Shown one piece after another: positions 51,103 to 64,000 of a DNA stretch of 64,000 bases. Origin of the DNA: Paraburkholderia bryophila (GTDB taxonomy: Bacteria; Pseudomonadota; Gammaproteobacteria; Burkholderiales; Burkholderiaceae); assembly GCF_013409255.1 (NCBI RefSeq), contig NZ_JACCAS010000001.1, positions 4,092,001 to 4,156,000 of the forward strand. Reading direction: 5' to 3'. The position numbers and the translations under genes are program-made. Position 1 is the first letter of the stretch. Each line of letters opens with the position of its first letter. The notes under the pieces were generated by a model. That model did not search any database. It was not told the DNA's origin and saw only the letters and a list, made by a program, of their open reading frames with translations.

Positions 51103-51894
51103 ATGAATGCGCTCGAGTACGTACCGGTCCCGGCGTTTGAAGACAATTACATCTGGGTCGTTTCCGACGGACATCATGCGGTCGTCGTCGATCCGGGTGA
51201 GGCCGCCCCCGTGCGCGCGTATCTGGCGAAACGGGGTTGGCGGCTGAGCGCTATTTTACTCACGCACCATCATCACGACCATGTCGGTGGAGTGGCCGAT
51301 CTGCTGAATGGCCAGGCCGTACCCGTCTACGGCCCCGCCGGTGAAGCGATCGAGCACCTCACGCGGCGTCTTGAAAATGGCGATCGCGTCACGATCGCGG
51401 CGCCCGCGCTCGACTTCACGGTGCTCGACGTGCCCGGTCACACGAGCGGCCACATCGCGTATTTCCAGGCGGCCGATCCGCGCGGCACGCCGCACGTGTT
51501 TTGCGGCGACACGCTGTTCGCGTGCGGCTGCGGCCGGCTGTTCGAAGGCACGCCGAAGCAGATGCTGGCGTCGCTGGACGCGCTCGCCGCGCTCCCCGGC
51601 GCGACCGAGGTTCACTGCGCGCACGAGTACACGCTGTCGAACATCCGCTTCGCACTAGCATGCGAGCCGGACAATGCCGAGTTGCAGGCCTGGCGCGACA
51701 AAGCGACCGAGCTGCGGGCGCGCCACGTGCCCACGCTGCCGACCACCATCGCCCATGAACGCGCGGTGAATCCGTTTTTACGCGCCGACCAACCGGCGGT
51801 CCGGGCGAGCCTGCAAGCTCAGTTGCACGAAAAAGTGCCCGATCGACTCGCCGCATTCACGCTGATGCGCGAATGGAAAAACCGCTTCCGTTGA
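51103..51894 (+). CDS. gloB: hydroxyacylglutathione hydrolase (glyoxalase II)
   Basis: The protein has 263 residues. The binuclear metal motif THHHHDHVGG is at residues 54-63. Further ligands are in VPGHTSGHIAYF, FCGDTLFACGCGRLFEGT and CAHEYTLSN, all signatures of glyoxalase II. It hydrolyses S-lactoylglutathione to lactate and glutathione in methylglyoxal detoxification. The start MNALEYVPVPAFEDNYIWVV is conserved. It is transcribed divergently from the methyltransferase with only 19 bases between the starts, so their promoters must lie inside the opposing coding regions. A TATAAT occurs at 51063-51068. Confidence 0.95.
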   Translation: MNALEYVPVPAFEDNYIWVVSDGHHAVVVDPGEAAPVRAYLAKRGWRLSAILLTHHHHDHVGGVADLLNGQAVPVYGPAGEAIEHLTRRLENGDRVTIAAPALDFTVLDVPGHTSGHIAYFQAADPRGTPHVFCGDTLFACGCGRLFEGTPKQMLASLDALAALPGATEVHCAHEYTLSNIRFALACEPDNAELQAWRDKATELRARHVPTLPTTIAHERAVNPFLRADQPAVRASLQAQLHEKVPDRLAAFTLMREWKNRFR

Positions 51895-52050
51895 CCGCAC
51901 CCGCATAAGGGTATTCCTCACGCGAAGAATCGGAAAAATTCGCCAAGCCTAAGATTTGCTTGATTTTTTCGGTATTTTTAGATTGACGTAAACGTCGCCG
52001 TTTCGTACTATCGGCTGCAAATTCCAGCCCTTGTGGAAGCCGAGACGTTC

Positions 52051-53751
52051 ATGCGATTTATCTTTAGTGCGTTGTTGGTCCTGACACTCGCCGCCTGCGC
52101 GAGTCAGGGACCAGCGACGAATAGTTCCTCCGCCAATAATCCCGCCAGTCAGCAAGCAGTTTCCGACGCCCTTCGCAAGACAGCCACCGCCAAAGAGACG
52201 ATCAACGTCGACCAGGGCTCGGTCACTCAGCTGACGAGCGCGGACGCCGATCTGTGGGGCCGTATTCGCCGTGGTTTCCAGATGCCGGATCTGCAGACCG
52301 ACCTCGTCGACATGCAGGTCAACTGGTACGTGCAGCGTCCCGACTACGTGCAGCGCATGACCGAGCGCTCGCAGAAATACCTGTACCACATCGTCGAAGA
52401 GCTCGAAGCGCGGCATATGCCGACCGAGCTCGCGCTGCTGCCGTTCATCGAATCGGCGTATAGCCCGCAGGCGTTGTCGGTGGCGAAGGCGGCCGGCATG
52501 TGGCAGTTCATGCCGGGCACCGGCCGCACCTACAACCTCAAGCAGAACATGTGGCAGGACGAGCGCCGCGACGTGCTGGCGTCGACCAGCGCCGCGCTCG
52601 ACTATCTGTCGAATCTGCATGACATGTTCGGCGACTGGCAACTCGCGCTCGCCGCGTACAACTGGGGTGAGGGCAACGTGCAGCGCGCGATTGCCCGCAA
52701 CGAAGCGGCGGGCTTGCCCACCGACTACCTCAGCTTGCGCATGCCGAACGAGACGCGCAATTACGTGCCGAAGCTGCAGGCGGTGAAGAACATCATCATG
52801 AACCCGCAGATGTACGGGCTCACGCTGCCGCCGATTCCGAACCACCCGTATTTCGTGACGGTGACCACGTCGCACGATATTGACGTGGACATGGCCGCCA
52901 AGCTCTCGAATCTTTCCCCCGATGAGTTCCGTTCGCTGAACCCGTCGTTCAGGAAGCCGGTGATTCTCGGCGCCACGCAGCCGCAGATCTTGCTGCCGTT
53001 CGACAACGCCAGCGCGTTCGAGCGCAATCTGAAGGCTTACTCCGGCTCGCTGTCGTCGTGGACCACGTACACGGTCACCGAGCGCGCGGCGCCCGCGGCG
53101 ATTGCGCAGAAGATCGGTGTCGACGCCGATACGCTGATGGAAGTGAACAAGATTCCGGCCGGCATGCGCCTGAAGCCGGGCTCCACGATCGTCGTGCCGC
53201 GCGGTTCGGACGACGACGAAGACATCAGCGCCGACGTCGCCGAAAGCGCGGTGCTGGCCATGGAGCCGGATGTCCCCGATACCCGCAAGATGCTGATCCG
53301 CGTACGCCGCAATCAGTCGATGGCGGCAATCGCCGTGCGTTACGGCGTCTCGGTCGGCCAGTTGAAGGCATGGAATCGTACGCATCGCGACGGCGTGTCG
53401 CGCGGCCAGGTGATCGTGCTGCACGTGCCGGTCGGCAAGGCCATGCCGAGCGAGCCGGGTCCGGAAGCGATCGCGACCAACGTACAAGGCGGCGGTGTCG
53501 AGAAGATCGGCACCCGCGTCGCGGACACCCGCAGCGATTCGCGTTACGATAAGAAGAGAGGTCGTGGCCGCTCGCCCGTGGTGAAAGTGTCCGAGCCGGT
53601 AGGGAAGGTCAGCAAGCCGACAGCGTCCGCCGCCAGCAAGGGCAAAGTGACGAAAGTATCGGCTTCCACGTCCAGCAAGGCGTCGAAGGCCGCGGCGGAT
53701 AGCCGCCCGAAGACCGCGGCCAGCGCGAAGAAGGGTAAGCAAAACCAATAA
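52051..53751 (+). CDS. mltD: membrane-bound lytic murein transglycosylase D
   Basis: The protein has 566 residues. MRFIFSALLVLTLAACAS has a lipobox (LAAC, Cys16). The SLT domain has ELALLPFIESAYSPQALSVAKAAGMWQFMPGTGR, with the catalytic Glu in FIESAY, and NWGEGNVQRAI. At least two LysM modules follow (TVTERAAPAAIAQKIGVDAD; IRVRRNQSMAAIAVRYGVSVGQLKAWN). A Lys/Ser/Ala-rich tail of about 75 residues ends the protein. It cleaves peptidoglycan, making anhydromuramoyl products, at the outer membrane. A GTG 18 bases earlier is possible, but the ATG gives the clean lipoprotein signal. Confidence 0.94.
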   Translation: MRFIFSALLVLTLAACASQGPATNSSSANNPASQQAVSDALRKTATAKETINVDQGSVTQLTSADADLWGRIRRGFQMPDLQTDLVDMQVNWYVQRPDYVQRMTERSQKYLYHIVEELEARHMPTELALLPFIESAYSPQALSVAKAAGMWQFMPGTGRTYNLKQNMWQDERRDVLASTSAALDYLSNLHDMFGDWQLALAAYNWGEGNVQRAIARNEAAGLPTDYLSLRMPNETRNYVPKLQAVKNIIMNPQMYGLTLPPIPNHPYFVTVTTSHDIDVDMAAKLSNLSPDEFRSLNPSFRKPVILGATQPQILLPFDNASAFERNLKAYSGSLSSWTTYTVTERAAPAAIAQKIGVDADTLMEVNKIPAGMRLKPGSTIVVPRGSDDDEDISADVAESAVLAMEPDVPDTRKMLIRVRRNQSMAAIAVRYGVSVGQLKAWNRTHRDGVSRGQVIVLHVPVGKAMPSEPGPEAIATNVQGGGVEKIGTRVADTRSDSRYDKKRGRGRSPVVKVSEPVGKVSKPTASAASKGKVTKVSASTSSKASKAAADSRPKTAASAKKGKQNQ

Positions 53752-53831
53752 GCGGCTGCCACGGTAGTGACCACATGCGTTGCGGGGGCAGCGCATGAAT
53801 TGCGCTCCGATCACGCACCGTGTTATTTCCA

Positions 53832-53861
53832 ACGCCGTCACCTGTGGTGACGGCGTTTTTC
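53832..53861 (+). terminator. strong rho-independent terminator after mltD
   Basis: ACGCCGTCACC-TGT-GGTGACGGCGT is an 11-bp perfect stem with a 3-base loop, followed by TTTT. It ends the mltD transcript and separates it from the MFS gene. Confidence 0.92.
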
Positions 53862-53945
53862 ATTCCTCGGAAGATTGACGGCAAGCCCGGCTGATTTGCT
53901 TTATCTTTCGTGCTTCGTTCTGCCTCGCTGCTTCACTCAAAGCTT

Positions 53946-55187
53946 ATGTCGTCGACCCAACTGCGCGTTTTTCTCCTGTTCTCCGCGGGCTACTTCGTTT
54001 CCTACGTGTTTCGCGGCGTTAATCTTGGCTTTGCACCGTTCATTACACACGACCTCGGTTTGTCGGCCGCCAACCTCGGCGTGCTGACCAGTCTGTATTT
54101 CCTGGGTTTCGCGGGCGCGCAGATTCCGGCCGGCGTGCTGCTGGATCATTTCGGCGCACGGCGGGTCACGGCGGGCACCTTGCTATTCGCCGCGCTCGGC
54201 ATCTGGGTGTTCGGCGCGGCGCAGAGCGTCGGCATGATGATGGTGGGGCGTCTGCTGATCGGCATGGGTGTTTCGGTTTGCCTCGGCGGCGCGTTCAAGG
54301 CGCTGGCGCAGCACTTCGCCACCGCGCGCCTGCCGTTGATGAACGGACTCGTGATGGCGGTCGGCGGTCTGGGCGGCGTCATGGTCGGCTCGCCGCTCAC
54401 ATGGGTGTTGGGTTTCGCCCCCTGGCGCACGGTCTGCGTCGGACTGGGCCTGATGACGGTGCTGGTGGCGCTGGCGCTGTGGACGCTTGCGCCCGATACC
54501 AAGGAAACCCATCATCAGGCGAGCATCGGCACGCAGTTCAAAGGCACGTTGCACATTCTCGGCAGCGCTGCGTTCTGGAAGATCGCGTCGTTTTCGGTGG
54601 TCACGCAGGGCGTCTTTTACGCGATGCAGTCGCTGTGGGTCGGCGCGTGGTTGCGCGACGTGCAGGGCTTCGAGCCGCGCCAGGCGGCGGCACTGGTCTC
54701 GATTCTCGGCTTCGCGATGATGGCCGGCTGCATCGGCTTTGGCGCGGCGGCGCGCAGTCTCGAACGACGCGGCATCTCGTTGTATGCCTTTTGCGGGATC
54801 GGCATGGCGCTGTTCGTCGTGACGCAATTGCTGATCGTGTTCAAGGCGCCGCTGCCTGCCAGCCTGCTGTGGGCGGCGTATGGGGCGTTCGGCGGCACCG
54901 GCATTCTGATCTACGCGGTGATGGCACGGCACTTTCCGCCGCAGATGACGGGCCGCGTCAACACGACGTTGAATCTGATTATCTTCTTGCTGATTTTCGG
55001 TTTTCAGATTGGCGTCGGCGCGGTGTTGTCGCACTGGCCGGCGAGCGGCGGGCACTATCCGGTGTCCGCGCATCTGACTGCCTGGGGCATTCTCATCGTG
55101 CTGCAGATACTGAGCGCGATCTGGTTCGTCCTGCCTGCCAGGAAGCCGGTCACGGTGGTCGGCGCTCACGAACCGCAAGATGCCTGA
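53946..55187 (+). CDS. MFS transporter
   Basis: The protein has 413 residues and about twelve membrane helices. The loop 2-3 signature is G(V)LLDHFGARRV, and the first helix region reads LFSAGYFVSYVFRGVNLGFAPFI. The arrangement resembles the nitrate/cyanate-type (NarK/CynX-like) or sugar-acid branch, but the substrate cannot be told from sequence alone. The chosen start MSSTQLRVFLLF avoids 12 upstream residues that look non-coding. It lies between mltD and carA as a single gene. Confidence 0.88.
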   Translation: MSSTQLRVFLLFSAGYFVSYVFRGVNLGFAPFITHDLGLSAANLGVLTSLYFLGFAGAQIPAGVLLDHFGARRVTAGTLLFAALGIWVFGAAQSVGMMMVGRLLIGMGVSVCLGGAFKALAQHFATARLPLMNGLVMAVGGLGGVMVGSPLTWVLGFAPWRTVCVGLGLMTVLVALALWTLAPDTKETHHQASIGTQFKGTLHILGSAAFWKIASFSVVTQGVFYAMQSLWVGAWLRDVQGFEPRQAAALVSILGFAMMAGCIGFGAAARSLERRGISLYAFCGIGMALFVVTQLLIVFKAPLPASLLWAAYGAFGGTGILIYAVMARHFPPQMTGRVNTTLNLIIFLLIFGFQIGVGAVLSHWPASGGHYPVSAHLTAWGILIVLQILSAIWFVLPARKPVTVVGAHEPQDA

Positions 55188-55265
55188 GCCCTCGGCGCTG
55201 ACATTGATCGGGCAGGTCATCTTGACCGGTGCTATCCCGATTTACTCCGCATAAATTCTGTCCGA

Positions 55266-55310
55266 CGGGTTCAAAACCCGACGCAGCAAGGCTTTGAGTG
55301 AATTCAAAGC
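55266..55310 (+). other. two adjacent hairpins between the MFS gene and the carA promoter
   Basis: CGGGTT-CAA-AACCCG (55266-55280) and GCTTTGA-GTGAAT-TCAAAGC (55291-55310). Neither is followed by a T-run, so they are not ordinary terminators. They could end the MFS transcript in a Rho-dependent manner or bind a regulator of the carAB promoter downstream. Confidence 0.45.
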
Positions 55311-55342
55311 GCGCCTCCCCCGGCGCGCGCGCCATCTCAGAT

Positions 55343-55372
55343 TTGGCGGGAAGGGGTGTTTCACGCTATAAT
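55343..55372 (+). promoter_or_regulatory. carAB promoter, sigma-70 type
   Basis: A perfect -10 TATAAT (55367-55372) is preceded by TTGGCG (55343-55348), with 18-base spacing. Transcription would start near 55380, leaving an unusually long leader of about 250 bases before the carA start. That is space for pyrimidine- or arginine-responsive control. Confidence 0.65.
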
Positions 55373-55627
55373 TTCAAGGTTTGAGCTTATCAACCCGCAC
55401 CCTAGCGCCTACCTCTCCCATACCGTTCATCCGCCGCGCGCCACTGGCGTAGCAAGAAGGGCCCCGCACCCAGCCGATCCGTCCACACAATGGACCCATC
55501 GCGCCCCTTGCAACGTCAACGGCAGTACGCGAGCGAGTCTGCGCGTGCATCCTCATGGATGCGTTCCGCTGCGGCTCGCAGTCGGATAGACAGGTCGGCA
55601 ACAGGGTGTTCCTCCAAGGAGTTTCCC

Positions 55628-56782
55628 GTGTTGCCGTCATTTTCTCCCGCTCTGCTCGCGCTCGCCGACGGCACGGTCTTTCGTGGTTACTCGATCGGCG
55701 CCCCCGGGCATACCATCGGCGAAGTCGTGTTCAACACCGCTATCACCGGCTATCAGGAAATCCTGACTGACCCGAGCTACGCGCGCCAGATCGTGACCCT
55801 CACGTATCCGCATATCGGCAACGTCGGCGTGAATGCCGAAGACGTCGAAGCCACGAAAGTCCATGCCGCCGGCCTGATCATCCGTGATCTGCCGGTTCTT
55901 GCGTCGAACTTCCGCATGGAGCGCACGCTCCCGCAATACCTCAAGGACGAAGGCGTGGTCGCCATCGCCGGTCTCGACACCCGTATGCTGACCCGCGTGC
56001 TGCGCGACAAGGGTGCGCAGAACGGCGCGATCCTCGCCGGTTCGGACGACGAGGCCCGCGCCATCGAACTCGCACGCTCGTTCCCGGGCCTGTCGGGCAT
56101 GGACCTCGCAAAGGTCGTGTCGACGAAGGAAACCTACGAATGGACCCAGACAGAATGGCGTCTGGGCGAGGGCTACGGCACGCAGAAGGCGCCGAAGTAC
56201 CGCGTCGTCGCGTTCGACTACGGCGTCAAGTACAACATTCTGCGCATGCTGGCCGAACGCGGCTGCCACGTCACCGTGCTGCCGGCGCAAGCCAGCGCCG
56301 CTGACGCGCTCGCGCTCAACCCGGACGGCGTATTCCTGTCGAACGGCCCCGGCGATCCGGAACCGTGCGACTACGCGATCGCGGCCACCAAAGAGCTGAT
56401 CGAGCGCGGCATTCCGACCTTCGGCATTTGTCTCGGCCACCAGATCATGGGCCTCGCGGTCGGTGCGAAGACCATGAAGATGAAGACCGGCCACCACGGC
56501 GCGAACCATCCGGTGAAAGATCTGGACGACGGCCGCGTCGTGATCACGTCGCAAAACCACGGCTTCGCGGTCGACGCCGCCACGCTGCCCGCCAACGCGC
56601 GCGCCACGCACGTTTCGCTGTTCGACGGCACGCTGCAGGGTTTCGCGCTGACGGACAAGCCGGCGTTCTGCTTCCAGGGTCACCCGGAAGCGTCGCCCGG
56701 TCCGCACGACATCGCCTATCTGTTCGACCGCTTCACGGCGTTGATGGACAAGAAGAAGGCCGGCAAGACCGCTGCGGCTTAA
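55628..56782 (+). CDS. carA: carbamoyl-phosphate synthase small subunit
   Basis: The protein has 384 residues. The start is GTG ([20 protein letters not shown]), with AAGGAG six bases upstream. The upstream frame is open but non-homologous. The N-terminal CPSase domain has [21 protein letters not shown] and [13 protein letters not shown]. The C-terminal class I glutamine amidotransferase has [12 protein letters not shown] (nucleophile Cys), NHGFAVD and [11 protein letters not shown] (His/Glu). It releases ammonia from glutamine for the large subunit, feeding arginine and pyrimidine synthesis. carB follows after 148 bases. Confidence 0.97.
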   Translation: MLPSFSPALLALADGTVFRGYSIGAPGHTIGEVVFNTAITGYQEILTDPSYARQIVTLTYPHIGNVGVNAEDVEATKVHAAGLIIRDLPVLASNFRMERTLPQYLKDEGVVAIAGLDTRMLTRVLRDKGAQNGAILAGSDDEARAIELARSFPGLSGMDLAKVVSTKETYEWTQTEWRLGEGYGTQKAPKYRVVAFDYGVKYNILRMLAERGCHVTVLPAQASAADALALNPDGVFLSNGPGDPEPCDYAIAATKELIERGIPTFGICLGHQIMGLAVGAKTMKMKTGHHGANHPVKDLDDGRVVITSQNHGFAVDAATLPANARATHVSLFDGTLQGFALTDKPAFCFQGHPEASPGPHDIAYLFDRFTALMDKKKAGKTAAA

Positions 56783-56930
56783 GCGGAGCATGTGACGCGC
56801 CGCTCCGGCGGCGCGCGGTTCGCAGCGCGAGATGGACCAACGCGAAGCGAGCCGCACACAGCAGAGCGCGCGCAACGTAGCAACGGCGCGCGCCAACGGA
56901 AAGAACACAGGAATATTTAGCGAGAGCGTT

Positions 56931-60185
<3,255 letters not shown>

Positions 60186-60215
60186 GGCTTCGAATACCTG
60201 TCCAAGATGTAAGTG

Positions 60216-60308
60216 CCGCGGTTAAGCGGCGTTCCGCAGGTGCTGTGGTCCGGGTTTTGCCCCGGCCGCCGCGTCCCACGGAATGCACTTAACCGCGGTG
60301 ATTTTTTT
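60216..60308 (+). terminator. long-range stem before greA, possible terminator/attenuator
   Basis: CCGCGGTTAAG (60216-60226) is perfectly complementary to CTTAACCGCGG (60288-60298). The 61-base loop contains a second hairpin (CCGGGttttgCCCCGG). The closing arm is followed by TGATTTTTTTT. The 11-bp stem plus T8 could terminate carB transcripts, with some read-through into greA 29 bases later. Confidence 0.6.
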
Positions 60309-60336
60309 TACGGCTGTTTTTTGCATAGAGTTGTTT

Positions 60337-60813
60337 ATGAGCACTGTTCCATTGACGAAGCGCGGCGCGGAAATGTTGCGCGATGAGTTGCAGCGCCTGA
60401 AATCGGTTGAGCGTCCGGCGGTGATCAAATCGATCTCCGAAGCGCGTGCCCAGGGCGATCTGTCGGAAAACTCGGAATACGACGCGGCGAAGGAAAAGCA
60501 GGGTTTTATCGAAGGCCGCATTGCCGAGATCGAATCGAAGCTGGCCGGTGCGCAAGTGATCGATCCGGCGTTGGTTGACGCGGACGGCCGCGTGGTGTTT
60601 GGCGCGACGGTGGAGCTCGAAGACCTGGACTCGGGTGCGCCGGTCAAGTATCAGATCGTCGGCGACGACGAAGCGGACATCGACCACGGCCTGATCTCGA
60701 TCAGCTCGCCGATCGCGCGTGCATTGATCGGTAAGTCCGAAGGCGACGTGGCCTCGGTGCAGGCGCCGAGCGGCGTGCGCGAATACGAAATCATCGCGGT
60801 GAGCTACGTTTGA
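60337..60813 (+). CDS. greA: transcription elongation factor GreA
   Basis: The protein has 158 residues from [22 protein letters not shown]. The N-terminal coiled coil ends with the acidic tip [24 protein letters not shown] and E at the tip stimulate RNA polymerase to cleave backtracked RNA. The C-terminal domain includes [47 protein letters not shown]. The length is normal. It starts 151 bases after carB, downstream of the structured region annotated separately. Confidence 0.96.
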   Translation: MSTVPLTKRGAEMLRDELQRLKSVERPAVIKSISEARAQGDLSENSEYDAAKEKQGFIEGRIAEIESKLAGAQVIDPALVDADGRVVFGATVELEDLDSGAPVKYQIVGDDEADIDHGLISISSPIARALIGKSEGDVASVQAPSGVREYEIIAVSYV

Positions 60814-60833
60814 AAGCGGCTTCGGTGTCCTTG

Positions 60834-61346
60834 ATGCCGCATCGTTTCTTCCGCCTGTTGACGGTGGTCTGGGTCGGTAGTCTGCTGACTATCGGCTATG
60901 CGGTCGCGCCGGTGTTATTCACATCGCTCGACCGGATTTCGGCCGGCGCGGTGGCGGCGCAACTGTTTCGCATCGAGGGTGTGCTGGGCGCCGTGTGCGG
61001 CATTTTGCTGCTGGGGCTGGCCAACGTGCTGGTTCGGCGTGGCGCTAACGCTTATCGCCAGTTGCGCTGGCTGATTGTCGGCATGCTGGTGTGTGTGCTG
61101 GTGGGCTACTTCGCGTTGCAGCCGTTTATGAATGCAATACGCATTGCCGCGCTGCAGGCGGGTACGGATGTCGGGCATTCGGCTTACGCGACTCGCTTTG
61201 GCATTCTGCACGGCGTGTCGAGTCTGTTCTATCTGATCGAGAGTCTGCTGGGCGTCGCGTTAGTGTGGAAGCTGCCTGCGGGCGCCGGCATGGTAGCGGC
61301 GGAGCAGGGTGCGGCTCGCAATACGGCGGGGAAGGTTGCCGGCTGA
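60834..61346 (+). CDS. DUF4149 family membrane protein
   Basis: The protein has 170 residues with four hydrophobic helices (RFFRLLTVVWVGSLLTIGYAVAPVLF; VLGAVCGILLLGLANVLV; LRWLIVGMLVCVLVGYFALQ; ILHGVSSLFYLIESLLGVALVW). DUF4149 members next to greA are standard in Burkholderia. The start could also be TTG at 60810, which overlaps the greA stop (TTGA). The ATG at 60834 matches usual family starts (MPHRFFRL). Function unknown. Confidence 0.88.
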   Translation: MPHRFFRLLTVVWVGSLLTIGYAVAPVLFTSLDRISAGAVAAQLFRIEGVLGAVCGILLLGLANVLVRRGANAYRQLRWLIVGMLVCVLVGYFALQPFMNAIRIAALQAGTDVGHSAYATRFGILHGVSSLFYLIESLLGVALVWKLPAGAGMVAAEQGAARNTAGKVAG

Positions 61347-61577
61347 GCGTGGCGGGCGGCGGTGTGCTATACCGGGGGCGCCGGTTGGTGCGCACGTGCC
61401 GGGTTGAGTTGGGCTTGGCTGATAGCTTGCTCAACAAGCCGTGATCTGATCGATGCAGCGCTGCACTCGCGCTGCTAAATTCCCGAAGGCTGCTGCTGTC
61501 GGTGCAAGCCCAGGAAAGCCGGGCCTGTGCCGATTGAAGCCAAGGTGCGGATCTCGCCCGCACCTCTCGTCACCCGT

Positions 61578-62108
61578 TTATTTCGACGACTGATGCGAGC
61601 GTTTTGCGCTGGTTTGGCGCTTCTTGGCCCGCTTGATGTTGCCGCCTTGCGTGACGCGTTCATTGCCACGCACCACGACTGCTTTGGCCTTCGGCTTGCG
61701 CATCGGGATTTCGCTGGGCTTCACCACGGTGACGACGCGCGGTGCGCGGCCTTTACCCGGCTTGGCTTCGACAGCGGCTTCGCGAGCGCTCGGCAGGGCG
61801 CCGCGCTTGGTCTTCGCTGCGGGCTTTTCGGCCGCTTCCGGCTTCCAGATCACCAGCAACTTGCCGATATGCTGAATCGGCGCGGCATTCAGTTTGTCGC
61901 AGATTTCTTCGTAGATCGCGATGCGTGCTTCGCGTTCGTCGCCGAACACGCGGATTTTGATCAACTGGTGCGCGCCCAGGTGAACCTTGATTTCGGTCAG
62001 TACAGCGTCGGTCAAACCTTCGGCGCCGACGAGCACGACCGGTTTGAGCGCATGTGCCTGGGAGCGCAACTCGGCGCGTTGGTCGGTAGAGACTTTGAGG
62101 GCGGACAT
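61578..62108 (-). CDS. yhbY: YhbY-type CRM-domain RNA-binding protein
   Basis: The protein has 176 residues. The CRM/YhbY domain covers the first 100 ([70 protein letters not shown]). A basic, Lys/Arg/Pro-rich extension of about 75 residues follows, longer than in E. coli YhbY (97 residues) but usual in Burkholderia. YhbY associates with pre-50S ribosomes. It is transcribed divergently from rlmE, another ribosome-assembly gene, as in many proteobacteria. Confidence 0.92.
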   Translation of the reverse strand: MSALKVSTDQRAELRSQAHALKPVVLVGAEGLTDAVLTEIKVHLGAHQLIKIRVFGDEREARIAIYEEICDKLNAAPIQHIGKLLVIWKPEAAEKPAAKTKRGALPSAREAAVEAKPGKGRAPRVVTVVKPSEIPMRKPKAKAVVVRGNERVTQGGNIKRAKKRQTSAKRSHQSSK

Positions 62109-62309
62109 GGAAAGTGGGAGACTCGACTAAAATGGCGGCACCTGCGTTTCCGATCCAGTCATTCGATTGGCTCGATCGGGGCGGTTCGGCAGGGCGGCGC
62201 GTCAGAACATCAGAATCGCGGATGGCAGCCAGTTTTGGCGGTGTCCGCGCGAATTAACCGCGTATTATCCGCTAAAGCGCGACATGACGCAGCAAGAGTT
62301 CAACGTTTA

Positions 62310-62972
62310 ATGGCAAAAAACAAGTTCAATACCGCGTGGCTGCACGACCACATCAACGATCCGTACGTGAAAATGGCGCAGCGGGAGGGCTATCGCGCCC
62401 GCGCAGCCTATAAGCTCAAGGAAATCGACGAACAGGACAAGCTGATCCGGCCGGGGCAGGTGATCGTCGATCTGGGCTCGGTGCCGGGTAGCTGGAGCCA
62501 GTACGCGCGCAACAAGCTGGCGAAGGGCTCGCAGCGCGACGCCGAGCGCCAGGGTGGCATCGACGGGACCATCATCGCGCTGGATATGCTGCCCATGGAG
62601 CCGATCTCCGACGTCCACTTCATTCTGGGCGACTTCCGGGAAGACTCGGTGGTGGCTCAGCTGGAAGAATTGGTCGGCGAGCGTCAGGTTGACCTTGTAA
62701 TTTCGGATATGGCGCCCAACCTGTCGGGAGTGGCGGTAGCGGATGCCGCGCGAATCGAGCATTTGTGCGATCTTGCGATGGAATTTTCGCAAAATCATCT
62801 GAAGCCGGATGGTGCCCTTTTAGTCAAATGTTTTCACGGCAGCGGCTACAGCCAAATTGTCGAAAAGTTCAAGCAGCAGTTCAAGGTGGTGGCGGCCCGC
62901 AAGCCGAAAGCGTCGCGGGACAAATCGTCAGAAACGTTTATTTTGGGTAAGCATCTCAAGCGGCCCGCATAG
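62310..62972 (+). CDS. rlmE: 23S rRNA (uridine-2'-O-)-methyltransferase RlmE (FtsJ/RrmJ)
   Basis: The protein has 220 residues from [20 protein letters not shown]. Residues [13 protein letters not shown] carry the conserved catalytic Lys (K-D-K-E tetrad). Motif I is [16 protein letters not shown]; the Asp is in [14 protein letters not shown], the second Lys in [12 protein letters not shown] and the Glu in SSETFILGK. It methylates U2552 of 23S rRNA in the 50S subunit. Upstream in-frame extension is not part of the protein. ftsH follows after 188 bases, as in E. coli. Confidence 0.96.
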   Translation: MAKNKFNTAWLHDHINDPYVKMAQREGYRARAAYKLKEIDEQDKLIRPGQVIVDLGSVPGSWSQYARNKLAKGSQRDAERQGGIDGTIIALDMLPMEPISDVHFILGDFREDSVVAQLEELVGERQVDLVISDMAPNLSGVAVADAARIEHLCDLAMEFSQNHLKPDGALLVKCFHGSGYSQIVEKFKQQFKVVAARKPKASRDKSSETFILGKHLKRPA

Positions 62973-63160
62973 GGACGCTGCAGGACGGATCCGCATCTGC
63001 CGATAATGGCTCATGGCGTCGGAAATCGGCGCTGTAAATGCCCGCTACGCTATTTCTGTGGTAGCGAAACCTTATGGCAGGGGTCTGCGGACTGGATTAG
63101 AATGCTTTCGTGGTGCCGCAAGGCAAATGTAGGCGCCCGTCTAAGTGAAGGAGTGGTGCT

Positions 63161-64000
<840 letters not shown>

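Noticed and set aside
51949..53841. 630-codon minus-strand frame opposite mltD
   Set aside because: Its Arg/His-rich composition is an antisense artefact of high-GC coding DNA; mltD on the plus strand is unambiguous.
55264..55282. T-arm-like sequence GGGTTCAAAACCC suggesting a tRNA
   Set aside because: No matching acceptor, D or anticodon arms are found around it; it is a simple hairpin near the carA promoter.

Overview
The window is from a beta-proteobacterium of the Burkholderia/Paraburkholderia group. The right 14 kb carries the gene order rnhA(5' end)-methyltransferase-gloB-mltD-MFS-carA-carB-greA-DUF4149-yhbY-rlmE-ftsH, high-GC and typical of that group. The left 50 kb is patchier, lower in GC, full of gene remnants, recombinases and candidate immunity genes, and contains two DUF4148 proteins that are characteristic of Burkholderiaceae.

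Layout. 1-3.4 kb: a truncated PAS histidine kinase, an orphan IS5-like (DUF4096) protein, a single-domain response regulator, then 1.5 kb without a convincing gene. 3.4-14 kb: a YoaK-type membrane protein, two DUF4148 proteins, a 5'-truncated persulfide-dioxygenase-like gene, a cytochrome b561, an OmpR-family two-component pair with four copies of a CTTAAG-N5-CTTAAG-like box, a broken H-NS-like gene, small exported proteins and a secreted phosphoesterase. 14-18 kb: an IS630-like HTH protein and a tightly overlapping operon of a large serine recombinase, a small protein and a RepB-C-terminal-like protein. 18.6-29 kb: a membrane protein with six DnaJ-like CxxC repeats, a lipoprotein, a Lys/Ala/Pro-rich protein with FGPGP repeats, a receiver-like membrane protein, and a small-protein operon whose last gene is split by a 1352-bp IS with CTAG target duplications.

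30-44.3 kb looks like a defence island. It holds a papain-like (C39-type) peptidase overlapping an HD-domain protein; a CBASS-like pair (SLATT 2TM effector plus CD-NTase) followed by the wreck of a second CD-NTase; a three-gene operon ending in a secreted matrixin-type metallopeptidase; a HEPN protein; a 1286-residue nuclease-STAND NTPase of Avs-like architecture; a PIN-like protein; and an RNase H.

44.3-50.2 kb is a four-gene operon of three tyrosine recombinases and a small coiled-coil protein, the arrangement of ginABCD in GInt islands (also like Tn554 tnpABC). Just beyond it, at about 50160, the chromosomal rnhA gene is cut after codon 16 (MTSDLIDIYTDGACKG, then IL-stop). The island has therefore inserted in rnhA, and its last cargo gene is itself an RNase HI-type protein, which may replace the lost activity. 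The other island end, with the rest of rnhA, is not in the window.

All functions are inferred by reading motifs and gene context. No searches were run.
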